Shown in pieces: positions 9,161-18,552 of a stretch of 64,000 nt of DNA. The stretch's first letter is position 1, and each line of letters begins with the position of its first letter. The notes under the pieces were generated by a model. It had not been told where the DNA came from. It saw only the letters and a program-made list of their open reading frames with translations, and made no database searches. Source of the stretch: an uncultured Alphaproteobacteria bacterium (GTDB taxonomy: Bacteria > Pseudomonadota > Alphaproteobacteria > RF32 > CAG-239); contig CAKQLF010000004.1 in NCBI GenBank assembly GCA_934254585.1, forward strand, positions 70,017 through 134,016. Reading direction: 5' to 3'. The position numbers and the translations under genes are program-made.

Positions 9161-12100
9161 TGAAAAATTACGGGATAATAAAATATCTTAAACTCTTTAT
9201 ATTTTCATTAGGTGCAATCTGCTGTGGAAAAAATGTTGCCGCGGCGGAAATAACGGCAGTTGATTTTAATGGTGATGTTATCGGACAGGTAATTTCAACC
9301 GGTATGGTTATTAACTCTAATGGTGAAAATGTTGGTTATATCACGGCAGACAGCTTGATTGTCAATGAAGAAAACAACATTGTCGGCGGTGTTGTTCCGC
9401 AAGGTGTGGCCATTGGAATGGATAACAGGTTTTTAGGCAAAATAAATAGCGATGGTATTGTCAGAAGTGCCACCGGCAAAGCTTTGGGCAAGGCGTTGCC
9501 TAATGGTTTGGTTATTGATGGTCAGCTAAATGTGGTTGGTATGGTTTTGTTTCCGGGGTTGGTTTATTCCGGAGGTGGCAAAACAATCGGTCGTTTGACA
9601 AGTGCCGGCACATATACGGATTTAGACGGTGCGGAGATAGGTTATATATCTGCTAACGGCTACGCTTATCGTAAAACCGGCGAAGATTATTCTTTGGACG
9701 GCCGTTTAATGTCTTCTAAAATGGTGGTATCGCTGACCGGTGAGTTTATTGGGAGTATTTCTCCTTCGGGACGAGTAATAGATTTTGAAGGGAAAGACAT
9801 AGGTTTGGTTCACGCCAATGAATATGTTTATTCACCTGAGGGTAGAATCATTGGTCGAGTTGTGCGTACAGGCTATGCGTTTGACTTGCGTGGTAATTAT
9901 TTGGGAATTATTACATACAACGGTACAGTTGTAAACGGTTCCGAAGAAATGGGCAAATATCGCGCCGACGGAAACATCGTTGACAATAAAAATAATGTTA
10001 TAGGTTTTTCCGTTTCATTGTCGGCAACAGTTAATGATAATAATGGTCATTATTTGGGAAGAGTTTTGCCTAAAGGTATTGTTGTTGGCAACGGAGGAAT
10101 TGTCGGCCGTGTCGGTGCTCGCGGTTTTGTTTATAATCAGAATAACGAAAAAATCGGCGAGTTGGTGCAAACCGGTCCCGTGTTTAACGCTTTGGGTGAG
10201 TTAAATGGACAAAGTATGGGCAACGGCTCTTATATATCCTTAAAAGGAAGCCCTATAGGCCGAATGAGAGGACAGTGGGCTTTTGACAGCAACGGGATAT
10301 TGGTTGGCGGTTTGACTAAAAATATGTTGGCTACAAGTTCAATTAATAAACCGTTGGGAGTTGTCGAAATTGATTCGGTGGCGCAAAATGGCGCGGATAA
10401 GCAGAAAGTTTCGCCATTCGGCTATGTGTTGTCGGCAGAAAATAAACTTAATGGACACGGACAGCCGATGTGGCCTGTTTACGGATTAGAGGGACAAATA
10501 TATTCTTATGTGACACCAAACGGCGATTTATATCGTGAAATGCCGAATGTACAGCTCAATGCCGGAGGAGTGCTGACCGGTAATAATGGTTACATCGGTA
10601 GTATGTTTGATGTCCGATATGCTTTGGGTTATAGAGAACAAAATTTGGGTATGTTTACCAATACCAACATAATTTTGACACCGGAAGGAGATGTTGCTTA
10701 TAAGATAACTCCTAAAAGCTATGTGGTTGAAGCAGATAACACTGTTTCGCAGAATTTTATGCCTTTGCGCGGCTATGCAGGTTCTCAGCTTGTTGCCGAA
10801 GCCAATAACGGCGATTTGTTGGGTTATACAAACAGCGATGGACAAATTGTCGATTTAAGCGGAAGTGTTATCGGACAAGTGCTTTATGGTGATTATGTGC
10901 GTGACAACAATAATTCCGTTATCGGTAAAGTTGTGCCGTTTGCCGCCGTTAATAATGACAAGTGTGATACTTTGGGAATTATGAATGGTCGGGGAGAAGT
11001 TGTAAACAGTCGTGATGTGGCTATTGGTCGCTTGTTGCCTAACGGACAGGCGGTTTCAGATGTCGGTTCTTATATTGGTAACGCCGTGTTCGCCTCGGGA
11101 ATTGTCGACTTTAACGGCGATTATGCGGGAACGGTGTTTGCCGGTAAGGGTTTTGATTTAGCAGGCAAGGCATTGGGTTGCATAAATCGTCAGGGAATTA
11201 TCGTTGATGGCGATAACAAATGGCGTTATGGCGTGATATCCCTAAATCCGGTAATTGACTTTGATAACAATATTGTCGGCCAAGTTTTGGAAAACGGCAG
11301 CGTTGTTGATAACAACAATCAAATTTTGGGGGCAATGCAGCCCGATGGCAATGTTATTTCTAAGTCAAAGAAAAATATTGGTAACGTTATGCGTTACAAA
11401 GTGGCGTTTAAAAATGATAACACTTTTTTGGGAATGGTGCAAAATTCCGGACAAATTGCGGATAATCAAGGAAAAGTTGTCGGACAGATTAATTTTGACG
11501 GCAGTGTGCAATACAAAGGAGAAACAATCGGTTTTGCTTTGTATGATTGGTATGTATATGATGATGCTTTTACAGTATATGGTCATATTTTGAAAGATGG
11601 TACAATTCTTAACCTTTCCGGCAGCCGCTTGGGAAAAATGGATAAAGGTTTTGTTGTCGGTAAAAACAATCAGGTTGTGGCCAGAGGTAATAGAGATTAT
11701 ACGATTCGCGATGCCAGTAACAATGTAATCGGCGAGTTGCAAATTGATGGTAATGTACAAGGGTATAATAACCAAAATGTCGGCTATTTGGGTGAGGCCG
11801 GCATAGTGAAAAATGTTAGCGGAGATGAAATAGCCAAAGCTTTTCCTTTGCAATATTATCAAGCGTCGGAAAACAGACAGGAACCATCGTCGGGACGTAC
11901 AGACTGGGCAGACTATAAACGGGTGCAGATTCAACAAGAAGGGCCGATAGGCAATAGTTCGAACAAATCCGAAACTTCTTCAAACGGGTTTAATCGACGT
12001 GTTATCGGAATAGCTCTGAATCCTGATGGAGATGTTATAGGCAATATATATGAGGATAACAAAGTTTATGACGAAAACGGAATACAAAAAGGTTTCCGCA

Positions 12101-13404
12101 CCCCGGATGGTATGATTGTTGATATGAAATATAATCCGATAGGCGTTGAAGAAGTTAAAAATGTTTCTGCAAGCAATATGTTTGTTCCGGCCGGAGCGTT
12201 TGGCAGCGGCAATGCGTATGGTATTGGCTCTAAGCCGAGTTCACTTGGCCCTGGAGGCGGTTACGGACAAGGTGAGAGATATGATCCGCAGAAGGCAGCG
12301 GCATTGGCTCGTTTGCAAAGTGCTCGTCGCGGCGGTATGCAAGTTGGCAGCATTAAATCTAACATTAAAGTGTCTAATTTTACCGGTTATGAAGAAGATT
12401 ATTGGCCTGAGGGGGATCAACCCGCGGTTTCGACTTGGCGGGTTGATATGAGCGAGATGATTTTGCAAGATAAACCGATTCCGGCCGTTCTGGCGCGTTC
12501 TGTTTATGCTTCGGAAGGATTGGGCTCAGGTATTCCGGTCACGGCTATTGTCGAGAGAAATATTTTCTCTGAAGAAGGTCGTAATATTATTATACCTGCC
12601 GGTTCTCGAGTTATCGGTTCTCTGGGCGGAGATAGTGGCTCAAGCGGAGGCAACAGCGGCGGAGCAGTTAAAATCGGTATAACTTGGAAGCGTTTGATAC
12701 GTCCTGACGGTTCGCAATTTCTGTTAGGTGATGCCCAAACTGCCGACGCTCAAGGTCGTGCCGGAGCTATCGGTTATCTTGACGAACAGTTGCTGAAGAA
12801 ATATACTGCACCAATGTTGGTAACGGCAATGGAGAGCGCGACGGCGTATATGATGGCGGCGGGAGAAGGTACTTCAACTTCTGAAAACGGTTCTAGCACC
12901 GAGAGTTCGAAAAGTCAGGCGGCAAGCCAAGCTCGTGAGAATTTCCTGAATCAAATGGATAGCATCTTTCAGGATATAATAGAAACAAAATCTAAAATCC
13001 GTTCGGTTACTTATATTCCTGCGGGTACGCGTATTATTATTTTCCCTAATCGGGATATGTGGTTGAATAGTGAAAAAAGACGCAAGACAGGCGGTTCCGA
13101 TGGTAAGGAAGGCTCTGATTTAGGAACAGGCTTAACCGCAAAAAATACCGAAGAAGTGATGGGAAAAGACAGCACAAGCAGAGGTTATAGCGGTGAATAT
13201 GATGAAAATATTCGCCCGACAGGAGGCACGGCAAGACGTAGAGGAGGCAGTGCGTTGACTGACGATGGCGGAGCCGCGGCGCGTCAACAACAAATGCGGG
13301 CAATGCAACAGCAACAAATGATGGAGCAAAACGGTGATGTGCCGGCGACAATTCAACAAAACAGCAGCGAAAGCAGTGGTGATGACGTTCCGGCGTTGAT
13401 GTAG
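9160..13404 (+). CDS. virB10: VirB10-like T4SS core protein with giant N-terminal repeat region
   Basis: 1414 residues. The N-terminus looks like a cleavable signal peptide (YLKLFIFSLGAICC core, VAAA-E cleavage near 28) instead of the usual VirB10 membrane anchor. Residues of about 32-890, and again about 955-1010, are the same 17-residue units as in the upstream gene. A Gly-rich linker leads to the VirB10/TrbI core at about 1085-1300: IPAVLARSVYASEG, IPVTAIVERNIFS, IIPAGSRVIGSL, RLIRPDGSQFLLGDAQT, DAQGRAGAIGYLD, YIPAGTRIIIFPNRDMWL. The tail (from about 1370) is Gln/Met-rich. VirB10 normally links the inner membrane to the outer-membrane channel. CagY and DotG also carry long repeats in VirB10 homologues, so expansion is known, but this repeat type and the apparent loss of the anchor are unusual. 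Confidence 0.88.
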   Translation: MKNYGIIKYLKLFIFSLGAICCGKNVAAAEITAVDFNGDVIGQVISTGMVINSNGENVGYITADSLIVNEENNIVGGVVPQGVAIGMDNRFLGKINSDGIVRSATGKALGKALPNGLVIDGQLNVVGMVLFPGLVYSGGGKTIGRLTSAGTYTDLDGAEIGYISANGYAYRKTGEDYSLDGRLMSSKMVVSLTGEFIGSISPSGRVIDFEGKDIGLVHANEYVYSPEGRIIGRVVRTGYAFDLRGNYLGIITYNGTVVNGSEEMGKYRADGNIVDNKNNVIGFSVSLSATVNDNNGHYLGRVLPKGIVVGNGGIVGRVGARGFVYNQNNEKIGELVQTGPVFNALGELNGQSMGNGSYISLKGSPIGRMRGQWAFDSNGILVGGLTKNMLATSSINKPLGVVEIDSVAQNGADKQKVSPFGYVLSAENKLNGHGQPMWPVYGLEGQIYSYVTPNGDLYREMPNVQLNAGGVLTGNNGYIGSMFDVRYALGYREQNLGMFTNTNIILTPEGDVAYKITPKSYVVEADNTVSQNFMPLRGYAGSQLVAEANNGDLLGYTNSDGQIVDLSGSVIGQVLYGDYVRDNNNSVIGKVVPFAAVNNDKCDTLGIMNGRGEVVNSRDVAIGRLLPNGQAVSDVGSYIGNAVFASGIVDFNGDYAGTVFAGKGFDLAGKALGCINRQGIIVDGDNKWRYGVISLNPVIDFDNNIVGQVLENGSVVDNNNQILGAMQPDGNVISKSKKNIGNVMRYKVAFKNDNTFLGMVQNSGQIADNQGKVVGQINFDGSVQYKGETIGFALYDWYVYDDAFTVYGHILKDGTILNLSGSRLGKMDKGFVVGKNNQVVARGNRDYTIRDASNNVIGELQIDGNVQGYNNQNVGYLGEAGIVKNVSGDEIAKAFPLQYYQASENRQEPSSGRTDWADYKRVQIQQEGPIGNSSNKSETSSNGFNRRVIGIALNPDGDVIGNIYEDNKVYDENGIQKGFRTPDGMIVDMKYNPIGVEEVKNVSASNMFVPAGAFGSGNAYGIGSKPSSLGPGGGYGQGERYDPQKAAALARLQSARRGGMQVGSIKSNIKVSNFTGYEEDYWPEGDQPAVSTWRVDMSEMILQDKPIPAVLARSVYASEGLGSGIPVTAIVERNIFSEEGRNIIIPAGSRVIGSLGGDSGSSGGNSGGAVKIGITWKRLIRPDGSQFLLGDAQTADAQGRAGAIGYLDEQLLKKYTAPMLVTAMESATAYMMAAGEGTSTSENGSSTESSKSQAASQARENFLNQMDSIFQDIIETKSKIRSVTYIPAGTRIIIFPNRDMWLNSEKRRKTGGSDGKEGSDLGTGLTAKNTEEVMGKDSTSRGYSGEYDENIRPTGGTARRRGGSALTDDGGAAARQQQMRAMQQQQMMEQNGDVPATIQQNSSESSGDDVPALM

Positions 13405-13415
13405 GAGGTGAAATA

Positions 13416-14390
13416 ATGAGTGATTTTTCAGTATTAGAGTCAGTTTTGCGCCCGTTATCCTATTGGTATAATCAGGATAATTTGGAGGAAGTTGCTGTAA
13501 ATCGTTCTGGACAAATCTGGCTCAGAATGCGCGGAAAAAGAGCCTATCCTTGGGTAATGTATAAAGATGAAAAGTTGTCTAAACAATATTTGACAGACTT
13601 ACTTTATATTATTGCCAATACTTATGAATTGAGCTTTGACCCGTTGCAAGGCACTCCGTTGGTTTACGCCACAATTCCCGGTGATCATCGTTTTTCAGCA
13701 ATTTGCGGTCGTAACGTGATGTATGATGAAGACGATTTAACCGGTGGAATTGCTTTAGCCATTCGTATTCACTCCGACGATGTGGCTTTCGGCCTTGAAG
13801 ATTATGGTATGCGCCAAGGACACGCTTTGCAAAAGCTCAACCCGTTGAAGGATATTAAAGTCCCTGACGACGCGTATGAGCGTTTGCTGCTTTATATTAA
13901 ACGCGGAGAACATATTTTAGTGAGCGGTGCAACGGCAACAGGTAAAACGACATTTTTGAATAACTTGTTGAAAATTCTGGATATCCATAAACGAATTATC
14001 ACTGTTGAAGATACCCGAGAGTTAATTGTTCCACACCCCAACCGCGTACACCTTGTGATGTCACGAACTGACCAAACTAATGATATCGACTATGCCAAAA
14101 TCATCGACCTTGTGGTGCGTTTCACTCCTGATGCCATTATCGGCGGAGAAATTTCCACCAGTAATGCCAGTGGTATTTGGCAACTTATGGGTTCCGGTCA
14201 CGATAATTGTTTTGCCACAATTCACGCTGAAAGTTCACAAGAGGCATATTTGCAATTTATAAAACGTATTATGGCTTCAACCAATGGTGCGGTTAATGTT
14301 GAACAAACACTTGACGAAATGAAACGTAAATTGCACGTTGTGCAAATTTGCCGTCTTGGTAATACTCGTGCCATTACCGAAGTTACTTAG
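13416..14390 (+). CDS. virB11: VirB11-type secretion ATPase
   Basis: 324 residues, near the usual length for VirB11 hexameric traffic ATPases, which act at the cytoplasmic base of type IV systems. The N-domain is at 1-140. Walker A GATATGKT is at 171-178 (the family usually has GxTGSGKT). An Asp box follows (ITVEDTRELIVPHPN), then Walker B/His box region IIGGEISTSNASGIWQLMGSGHDNCFATIHAES. The VEDT-x-EL and TIHA motifs point to VirB11 rather than DotB. It has a GGAGG Shine-Dalgarno sequence and starts 11 bases after the VirB10-like stop. It is the last gene of the operon; the convergent engB gene ends 10 bases further on, with no terminator between them. Confidence 0.93.
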   Translation: MSDFSVLESVLRPLSYWYNQDNLEEVAVNRSGQIWLRMRGKRAYPWVMYKDEKLSKQYLTDLLYIIANTYELSFDPLQGTPLVYATIPGDHRFSAICGRNVMYDEDDLTGGIALAIRIHSDDVAFGLEDYGMRQGHALQKLNPLKDIKVPDDAYERLLLYIKRGEHILVSGATATGKTTFLNNLLKILDIHKRIITVEDTRELIVPHPNRVHLVMSRTDQTNDIDYAKIIDLVVRFTPDAIIGGEISTSNASGIWQLMGSGHDNCFATIHAESSQEAYLQFIKRIMASTNGAVNVEQTLDEMKRKLHVVQICRLGNTRAITEVT

Positions 14391-14400
14391 TGGAAGTGTT

Positions 14401-15036
14401 TTATTTCATAAAAGAAACAATCTCGGCTTTGAGAACATCAAGGCCGAATTTTTTTTCGGAGCTCGTTGCCAAGGGCTCGGGCATTGCAGCGGCGTGTTTT
14501 TTCAGTTCTTCCCTAATCAAGGTCGATACGGAAGTCAGAGCTTTTTCTGAAATTTTATCAATTTTGGTCAACACAATTTGATAGGTCACGGCCGATTCGT
14601 CTAATAACTTCATTATTTCGCGGTCTTCTTTTTTCAATCCGTGGCGAGAATCGATTAACAGAAACACGCGGCGCAAAGTCGGACGTCCCCGCAAATAGGT
14701 TTTAAGCACAACTTGCCATTGCTTGACTAATTTTTCCGGAGCTTTGGCATATCCGTACCCCGGAAGGTCTACTAAATAAAGCTTATTATCAAAATTAAAA
14801 AAATTAAGTTGCTGTGTTCTTCCGGGGGTACTTGAAGTTTTTGCCAATTTAGTTTGGTTAAACAAAGCATTAATCAGGCTTGATTTTCCAACATTAGAAC
14901 GTCCGGCAAACGCCACTTCATCAAAATCAGATTCCGGCAGCTGCACTAAATTAGCCACACTAATCACAAAATTACAAGGTTTTGTGAATTGCGTGTTGGC
15001 AGCCGCCAATTCTTCTTTAGTAAATTTTTCGCTCAT
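14401..15036 (-). CDS. engB: Ribosome biogenesis GTPase EngB (YihA/YsxC)
   Basis: 211 residues, typical length. It has the TRAFAC GTPase motifs: G1 GRSNVGKSS, G2 TSSTPGRTQ, G3 VDLPGYGYA, G4 LTKIDK. EngB is an essential GTPase needed for maturation of the large ribosomal subunit. Its start overlaps the yidC stop by 4 bases (ATGA), so the two are translationally coupled. The rpmH-rnpA-yidD-yidC-engB order is widely conserved in bacteria. Confidence 0.96.
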   Translation of the reverse strand: MSEKFTKEELAAANTQFTKPCNFVISVANLVQLPESDFDEVAFAGRSNVGKSSLINALFNQTKLAKTSSTPGRTQQLNFFNFDNKLYLVDLPGYGYAKAPEKLVKQWQVVLKTYLRGRPTLRRVFLLIDSRHGLKKEDREIMKLLDESAVTYQIVLTKIDKISEKALTSVSTLIREELKKHAAAMPEPLATSSEKKFGLDVLKAEIVSFMK

Positions 15037-16715
15037 TTTACCCCGTTTTTATACATAATATACTTTTGTTGAATTACTGATAAAATGTTGCTTAATGTCC
15101 AGTAAATCACCAAACCAACGGCAAAATGCGCAAACATAATCATAAAAATCAGCGGCATCATTGCCATCATACGCGCTTGGTCTTTATTTGCCGGAGCGGG
15201 ATTCAGTTTTTGTTGAATAAACATTGTCAAGCCATAAATCAAAGGCCATACGCCTATATCCAAAAGTGACGGAACATAGATGTGTGCCCAAGTTGATATT
15301 GTCAGCGGGTCCGGAGCCGACAAGTCTTTTATCCAACCGATAAATGGTGCGTGACGAATTTCAATGGCAATATTCAACACTTTATAAAGTGAAAAGAATA
15401 TCGGAATCTGAATAAACATCGGCAAACAGCCGGAAGCCGGATTCACCTTTTCGCGACGATAAAGTTCCATTGTGGCACGTTGTAAAGCCAGTTTATCATC
15501 TTTAAATGTGTTTTGTAATTCCATCAGCTTCGGTTGTACTTTCTTCATTTTCGACATACTTTCGTATGATTTGTTAGCTATTGGGAACATTAACAAACGA
15601 AGCAAAGCGGCAAACAGCAAAATCGCCCAACCCATATTGCCGATAAAGTGATATAAATAATCCAAAATATAGAAAAACGGCTTAGTTAAAAAATAATACC
15701 AACCGAAATCGACATTTAAGTCAAACTTTTTAATGTTTTTGGAATATTCATCTAATAATTTAATTTCTTTTGCGCCCGCATATAGTTGTGAGCTGAAACT
15801 TGCCGAATTTCCGGATTGAATTTGCATAGGCAAGCCTTTGAAATCCAGTTGGAATAAATTGTCATTAACCTGACGGAGTGTCACTTTGGCTTTGTAGGCA
15901 TCATTAAATATAAAAGCACTAAACCAATATCTTTCGGTCAAAGAAATCCAACCACCAGTCGTTTCAAACGTTTCCGGAGTTTTTTCTTTGTCAAGTTTAC
16001 TATATTTTATTTCTTTTAGGTCACCATCAATAACTCCGGTAAATCCTTCGTGCACAATACTCCGTCCCAAAGCGTCTTTATCAAGAGTTCGGCTGAAAAG
16101 ACCATACGGATAAATAGTTATTTCTTTTCCGCTGTTGTTCACAACGGTTTGGGTAATGTCAAACAAATAGTTATCGTCAATGCTGATAACGTAGACAAAT
16201 TTAACCCCTTGGCCGTTGTTCCAAACGAGGGTTACCGGAGTTTGCGGAGTCAGTTCGTGATTGCCCTCAACAGTCCATAAGGTGTCTTTATTAGGAAGTA
16301 GCAAAGATTTATCTGTAGAAAGCCACCCGTAATCTGCATAATAGGCATTTTCGGTTTTGGCCGGAGAAAACAGTTCAACATCAGGACTGTTTTCGTCTAA
16401 GGTAAGCTTATATTTATTAAGTAAAATTTCATCAAAGCGGGCACCTTTCAGGCGGATGCTTCCATTCACAACGCCGTTGTTAATTTTCAGACGCTCGTCT
16501 TGCTTCAGAGCGTCGGCCACCGGAAGTGGTGCTGTTTCAACTTCTGTCGAACCGGCAGCCCCTGTGGCTTCATCGGTAATCGGAGCCTCTTCGTCAGATG
16601 TTTGAGTTATATTTGTTTCTGCTTTTTGCTGCGGAAAAAAATAGTTAAAACCCAACACTACCAAAACTGATAAAAAAACAGCGGTTAGAAAACTTTTGAA
16701 ATCATTACTGTTCAT
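15033..16715 (-). CDS. yidC: Membrane protein insertase YidC
   Basis: 560 residues, the long Gram-negative form. It has an N-terminal membrane helix (FLTAVFLSVLVVLGFNYFF), an acidic linker, a large periplasmic beta-domain (about 60-330), and the conserved Oxa1/YidC helical core (about 350-555) with NMGWAILLFAALLRLLMFP, the cytoplasmic KMKKVQPKLMELQ hairpin and GCLPMFIQIPIFFSLY. It inserts and folds inner-membrane proteins with or without SecYEG. It lies in the rpmH-rnpA-yidD-yidC-engB cluster. Confidence 0.97.
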   Translation of the reverse strand: MNSNDFKSFLTAVFLSVLVVLGFNYFFPQQKAETNITQTSDEEAPITDEATGAAGSTEVETAPLPVADALKQDERLKINNGVVNGSIRLKGARFDEILLNKYKLTLDENSPDVELFSPAKTENAYYADYGWLSTDKSLLLPNKDTLWTVEGNHELTPQTPVTLVWNNGQGVKFVYVISIDDNYLFDITQTVVNNSGKEITIYPYGLFSRTLDKDALGRSIVHEGFTGVIDGDLKEIKYSKLDKEKTPETFETTGGWISLTERYWFSAFIFNDAYKAKVTLRQVNDNLFQLDFKGLPMQIQSGNSASFSSQLYAGAKEIKLLDEYSKNIKKFDLNVDFGWYYFLTKPFFYILDYLYHFIGNMGWAILLFAALLRLLMFPIANKSYESMSKMKKVQPKLMELQNTFKDDKLALQRATMELYRREKVNPASGCLPMFIQIPIFFSLYKVLNIAIEIRHAPFIGWIKDLSAPDPLTISTWAHIYVPSLLDIGVWPLIYGLTMFIQQKLNPAPANKDQARMMAMMPLIFMIMFAHFAVGLVIYWTLSNILSVIQQKYIMYKNGVK

Positions 16716-16775
16716 AGCATACTCCCTAAAACAAATATATACTATCTAAAATAAAATAGCTTAAAAAGCAAGCGA

Positions 16776-17024
16776 TTATAGCGACTTATGCTTTGTTTCT
16801 TTTTGGGGTACGGGGTCATAGCCGCATTTTCCCCAAGGGTGACAACGTAAAAGACGTCTAACACCCAAATAAAAACCTTTGCAAATCCCGTGAATTTGAA
16901 TGGCTTCAATCATATATTGTGAACAAGTCGGACGAAAACGGCAAACGCCGGGGCACCACGGAGAAATGCAAATTTGATAAAATTTAACCAACATAATGAG
17001 AGCTTTTTTCAGCATTATCGTCAC
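16776..17024 (-). CDS. yidD: Membrane protein insertion efficiency factor YidD
   Basis: 82 residues. Family motifs are FYQICISPWCPGVCRFRPTCSQYMIEAI, in which the Cys residues and the RF-x-PTCS-x-Y core are characteristic, followed by RRLLRCHPWGKCGYDPVP. YidD is a small membrane-associated protein that assists YidC-dependent insertion. Its start overlaps the end of rnpA by 41 bases, as in many bacteria. Internal Met codons at residues 4 and 11 are alternative starts. Confidence 0.94.
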   Translation of the reverse strand: MTIMLKKALIMLVKFYQICISPWCPGVCRFRPTCSQYMIEAIQIHGICKGFYLGVRRLLRCHPWGKCGYDPVPQKETKHKSL

Positions 17025-17388
17025 TTTGTAGAATCATTTTGTTGGTTTTTTTGAATGTCCAGATAACATCGCGCCTTAAATCTTCAAACGGGCAACACCA
17101 AGTGTCAAATCTGCCGATTAAAACATAGTCAACATTATCCAGTGCATATTTAGAATAAATTTCTCGCACCACAGCTCTTAGGCGACGTTTGGTGCGATTA
17201 CGAATATGAGCTTTGCCTAAACGCTTAGTGGCCGTAAAGCCAATTCGCGCCTTACGACTTTCTTCTGTCGAAATGTCGGCAGATAAAGGTCGAGCCGCTT
17301 GTAACATTACATTTTTAGAAACCATAGTAATGTCTTTAGCGGCTCTGAGAAAATCTTTTCTTTTTTTCAGAATCAGAAATTCACTCAT
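16984..17388 (-). CDS. rnpA: Ribonuclease P protein component
   Basis: 134 residues. Basic RNase P protein with the family RNR-type motif (AHIRNRTKRRLRAVVREI) and an N-terminal LKKRKDFLRA segment. It binds RNase P RNA and helps 5' maturation of tRNAs. It starts 10 bases after the rpmH stop and shares the rpmH promoter. It carries a non-standard C-terminal tail of about 15 residues (SDDNAEKSSHYVG) that exists because the frame reads on into yidD. Confidence 0.93.
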   Translation of the reverse strand: MSEFLILKKRKDFLRAAKDITMVSKNVMLQAARPLSADISTEESRKARIGFTATKRLGKAHIRNRTKRRLRAVVREIYSKYALDNVDYVLIGRFDTWCCPFEDLRRDVIWTFKKTNKMILQSDDNAEKSSHYVG

Positions 17389-17398
17389 TTTTGCTACT

Positions 17399-17533
17399 TT
17401 AAGCAGAAATTCTTTTACGACCTCTGGCTCTGCGGGCTGCTAATACTTTGCGTCCGCTAACGGTTGCCATACGAGTTCTAAAGCCGTGACGGCGTGTGCG
17501 CACGATTTTGCTTGGTTGATAAGTTCTTTTCAT
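17399..17533 (-). CDS. rpmH: 50S ribosomal protein L34
   Basis: 44 residues, translated directly from the minus strand: begins MKRTYQPSKIVRTRRHGF and ends GRKRISA. Length and sequence are diagnostic for L34. It is first in the rpmH-rnpA-yidD-yidC-engB cluster, with a good promoter at 17606-17634. The leader contains a 6-bp hairpin (AGTCTG/CAGACT, about 17566-17585). Confidence 0.97.
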   Translation of the reverse strand: MKRTYQPSKIVRTRRHGFRTRMATVSGRKVLAARRARGRKRISA

Positions 17534-17605
17534 TTTAAAATCTCCGGTTATTTATTAATTATTTAAAGTCTGATTTTTTACAGACTCTCGGTATTTTTCG
17601 TTTTT

Positions 17606-17634
17606 CTTATAAACTGATAAAATTTATAAGTCAA
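17606..17634 (-). promoter_or_regulatory. Sigma-70-type promoter of the rpmH operon
   Basis: On the minus strand, -35 TTGACT (17629-17634) and -10 TATAAG (17606-17611) are separated by 17 bases, about 70 bases upstream of the rpmH start. Confidence 0.65.
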
Positions 17635-17663
17635 CAAAAAAAAGCGGCAGAATCAGCCGCTTT
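17635..17663 (-). terminator. Rho-independent terminator of the BI-1 family gene
   Basis: Stem AAAGCGGC / GCCGCTTT (17641-17648 with 17656-17663), followed on the minus strand by a run of T. It lies 20 bases past the stop at 17683. Confidence 0.8.
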
Positions 17664-17682
17664 AATTTGTTTTTTCAATAAA

Positions 17683-18414
17683 TTATTTTCTATCGCCTAA
17701 AATTCTCATCAAATAGATGAACAGATTGATGAAATCCAAATAGAGATTCATCGCGCCGGCAATAGCTTTGCGTGATACGCTGTCTTCATTATCCGAAGAG
17801 TAATACATATTTTTGATGGTTTGCACATCGTAAGCCGTCATAATTGTGAATGCTAATACGGCAATGTAAGAAATAGCATAATACAAGCCGCTGCTTTTCA
17901 AAAAGATGTTAACCACGCTGGCAATGATAATGCCCCATAATCCCATATACATAAAAGAGCCTATGCCGGTTAAGTCTTTTTTGGTTGTGTATCCCAACAA
18001 ACTCATTCCGCCGAAAGTTGCGGCTGTGATTAAAAATACGCGGGTGATGCTTTCTCCGGTATAAAGCAAGCCGATGTTAGCCAAAGACATACCCATAACC
18101 ACCGAAAACACCCAAAACATAGTTTGAGCCGCCGCCATACTACCTTTGCTTAGAATTGCGTTAAAGCCAAAAATCATAGCAAGAGGAGCCAAAGAGATAA
18201 TCCAACCGAAGGCAGACAGTGAAACGGTTTGAGCGGCTTGGTCTACTGAAAACATCATAGTAATCAGTGACGTGTGCAGAGTTATATAAGCGGCTAAAGC
18301 AGTGATTACCAAGCCGATGCCCATATAATTAAAAACTTTAACCATATATTGGCGCAAGCCTTCATCAACGCGTTCAATTGTGGATTTACGAACAATTTGT
18401 TCTGATTCTAACAT
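17683..18414 (-). CDS. Bax inhibitor-1 / YbhL-YccA family membrane protein
   Basis: 243 residues with seven predicted membrane helices and the UPF0005/BI-1 hallmarks: an N-terminal RKSTIERVDEGLRQYMVKVFNYM and the late AYDVQTIKNMYY segment with Asp residues of the putative pH-sensing calcium leak. The C-terminus LYLDFINLFIYLMRILG is strongly conserved in proteobacterial members. Function in bacteria is poorly defined; roles in membrane stress and FtsH modulation have been proposed. It has a GGAGG Shine-Dalgarno sequence 9 bases before the ATG and its own terminator, so it looks monocistronic. Confidence 0.94.
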   Translation of the reverse strand: MLESEQIVRKSTIERVDEGLRQYMVKVFNYMGIGLVITALAAYITLHTSLITMMFSVDQAAQTVSLSAFGWIISLAPLAMIFGFNAILSKGSMAAAQTMFWVFSVVMGMSLANIGLLYTGESITRVFLITAATFGGMSLLGYTTKKDLTGIGSFMYMGLWGIIIASVVNIFLKSSGLYYAISYIAVLAFTIMTAYDVQTIKNMYYSSDNEDSVSRKAIAGAMNLYLDFINLFIYLMRILGDRK

Positions 18415-18552
18415 TTAAAATTCCTCCATAGTTTGTTACCTACAATAAAATATAAGGTGAATTTTTTTGAAAATCAATAAATATTGCAGATAAACGGAAA
18501 ACTCTTGGCTTTTTTAAAAAATCCTGTTATAGGCAGATAAGGAGATATAAAA

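Noticed and set aside
5135..11937. Numerous minus-strand and alternate-frame open frames across the giant repeat genes
   Set aside because: They are antisense shadows of the repetitive GC-patterned codons: no Shine-Dalgarno sequences, low-complexity Ile/Asn/Phe content, and they overlap clearly coding sequence.
1397..14390. A Dot/Icm (type IVB) secretion system
   Set aside because: VirB8/DotI and VirB10/DotG are homologous and the long repeats recall DotG. However, the VirB9 pattern, the VirB10 IIPAGSR and RLIRPDG motifs, the VirB11 VEDT and TIHA motifs and the 8-9-10-11 order fit a VirB-type system better.
17399..17680. Replication origin next to rpmH
   Set aside because: No cluster of DnaA boxes and no dnaA gene nearby; many alphaproteobacteria have the origin elsewhere.
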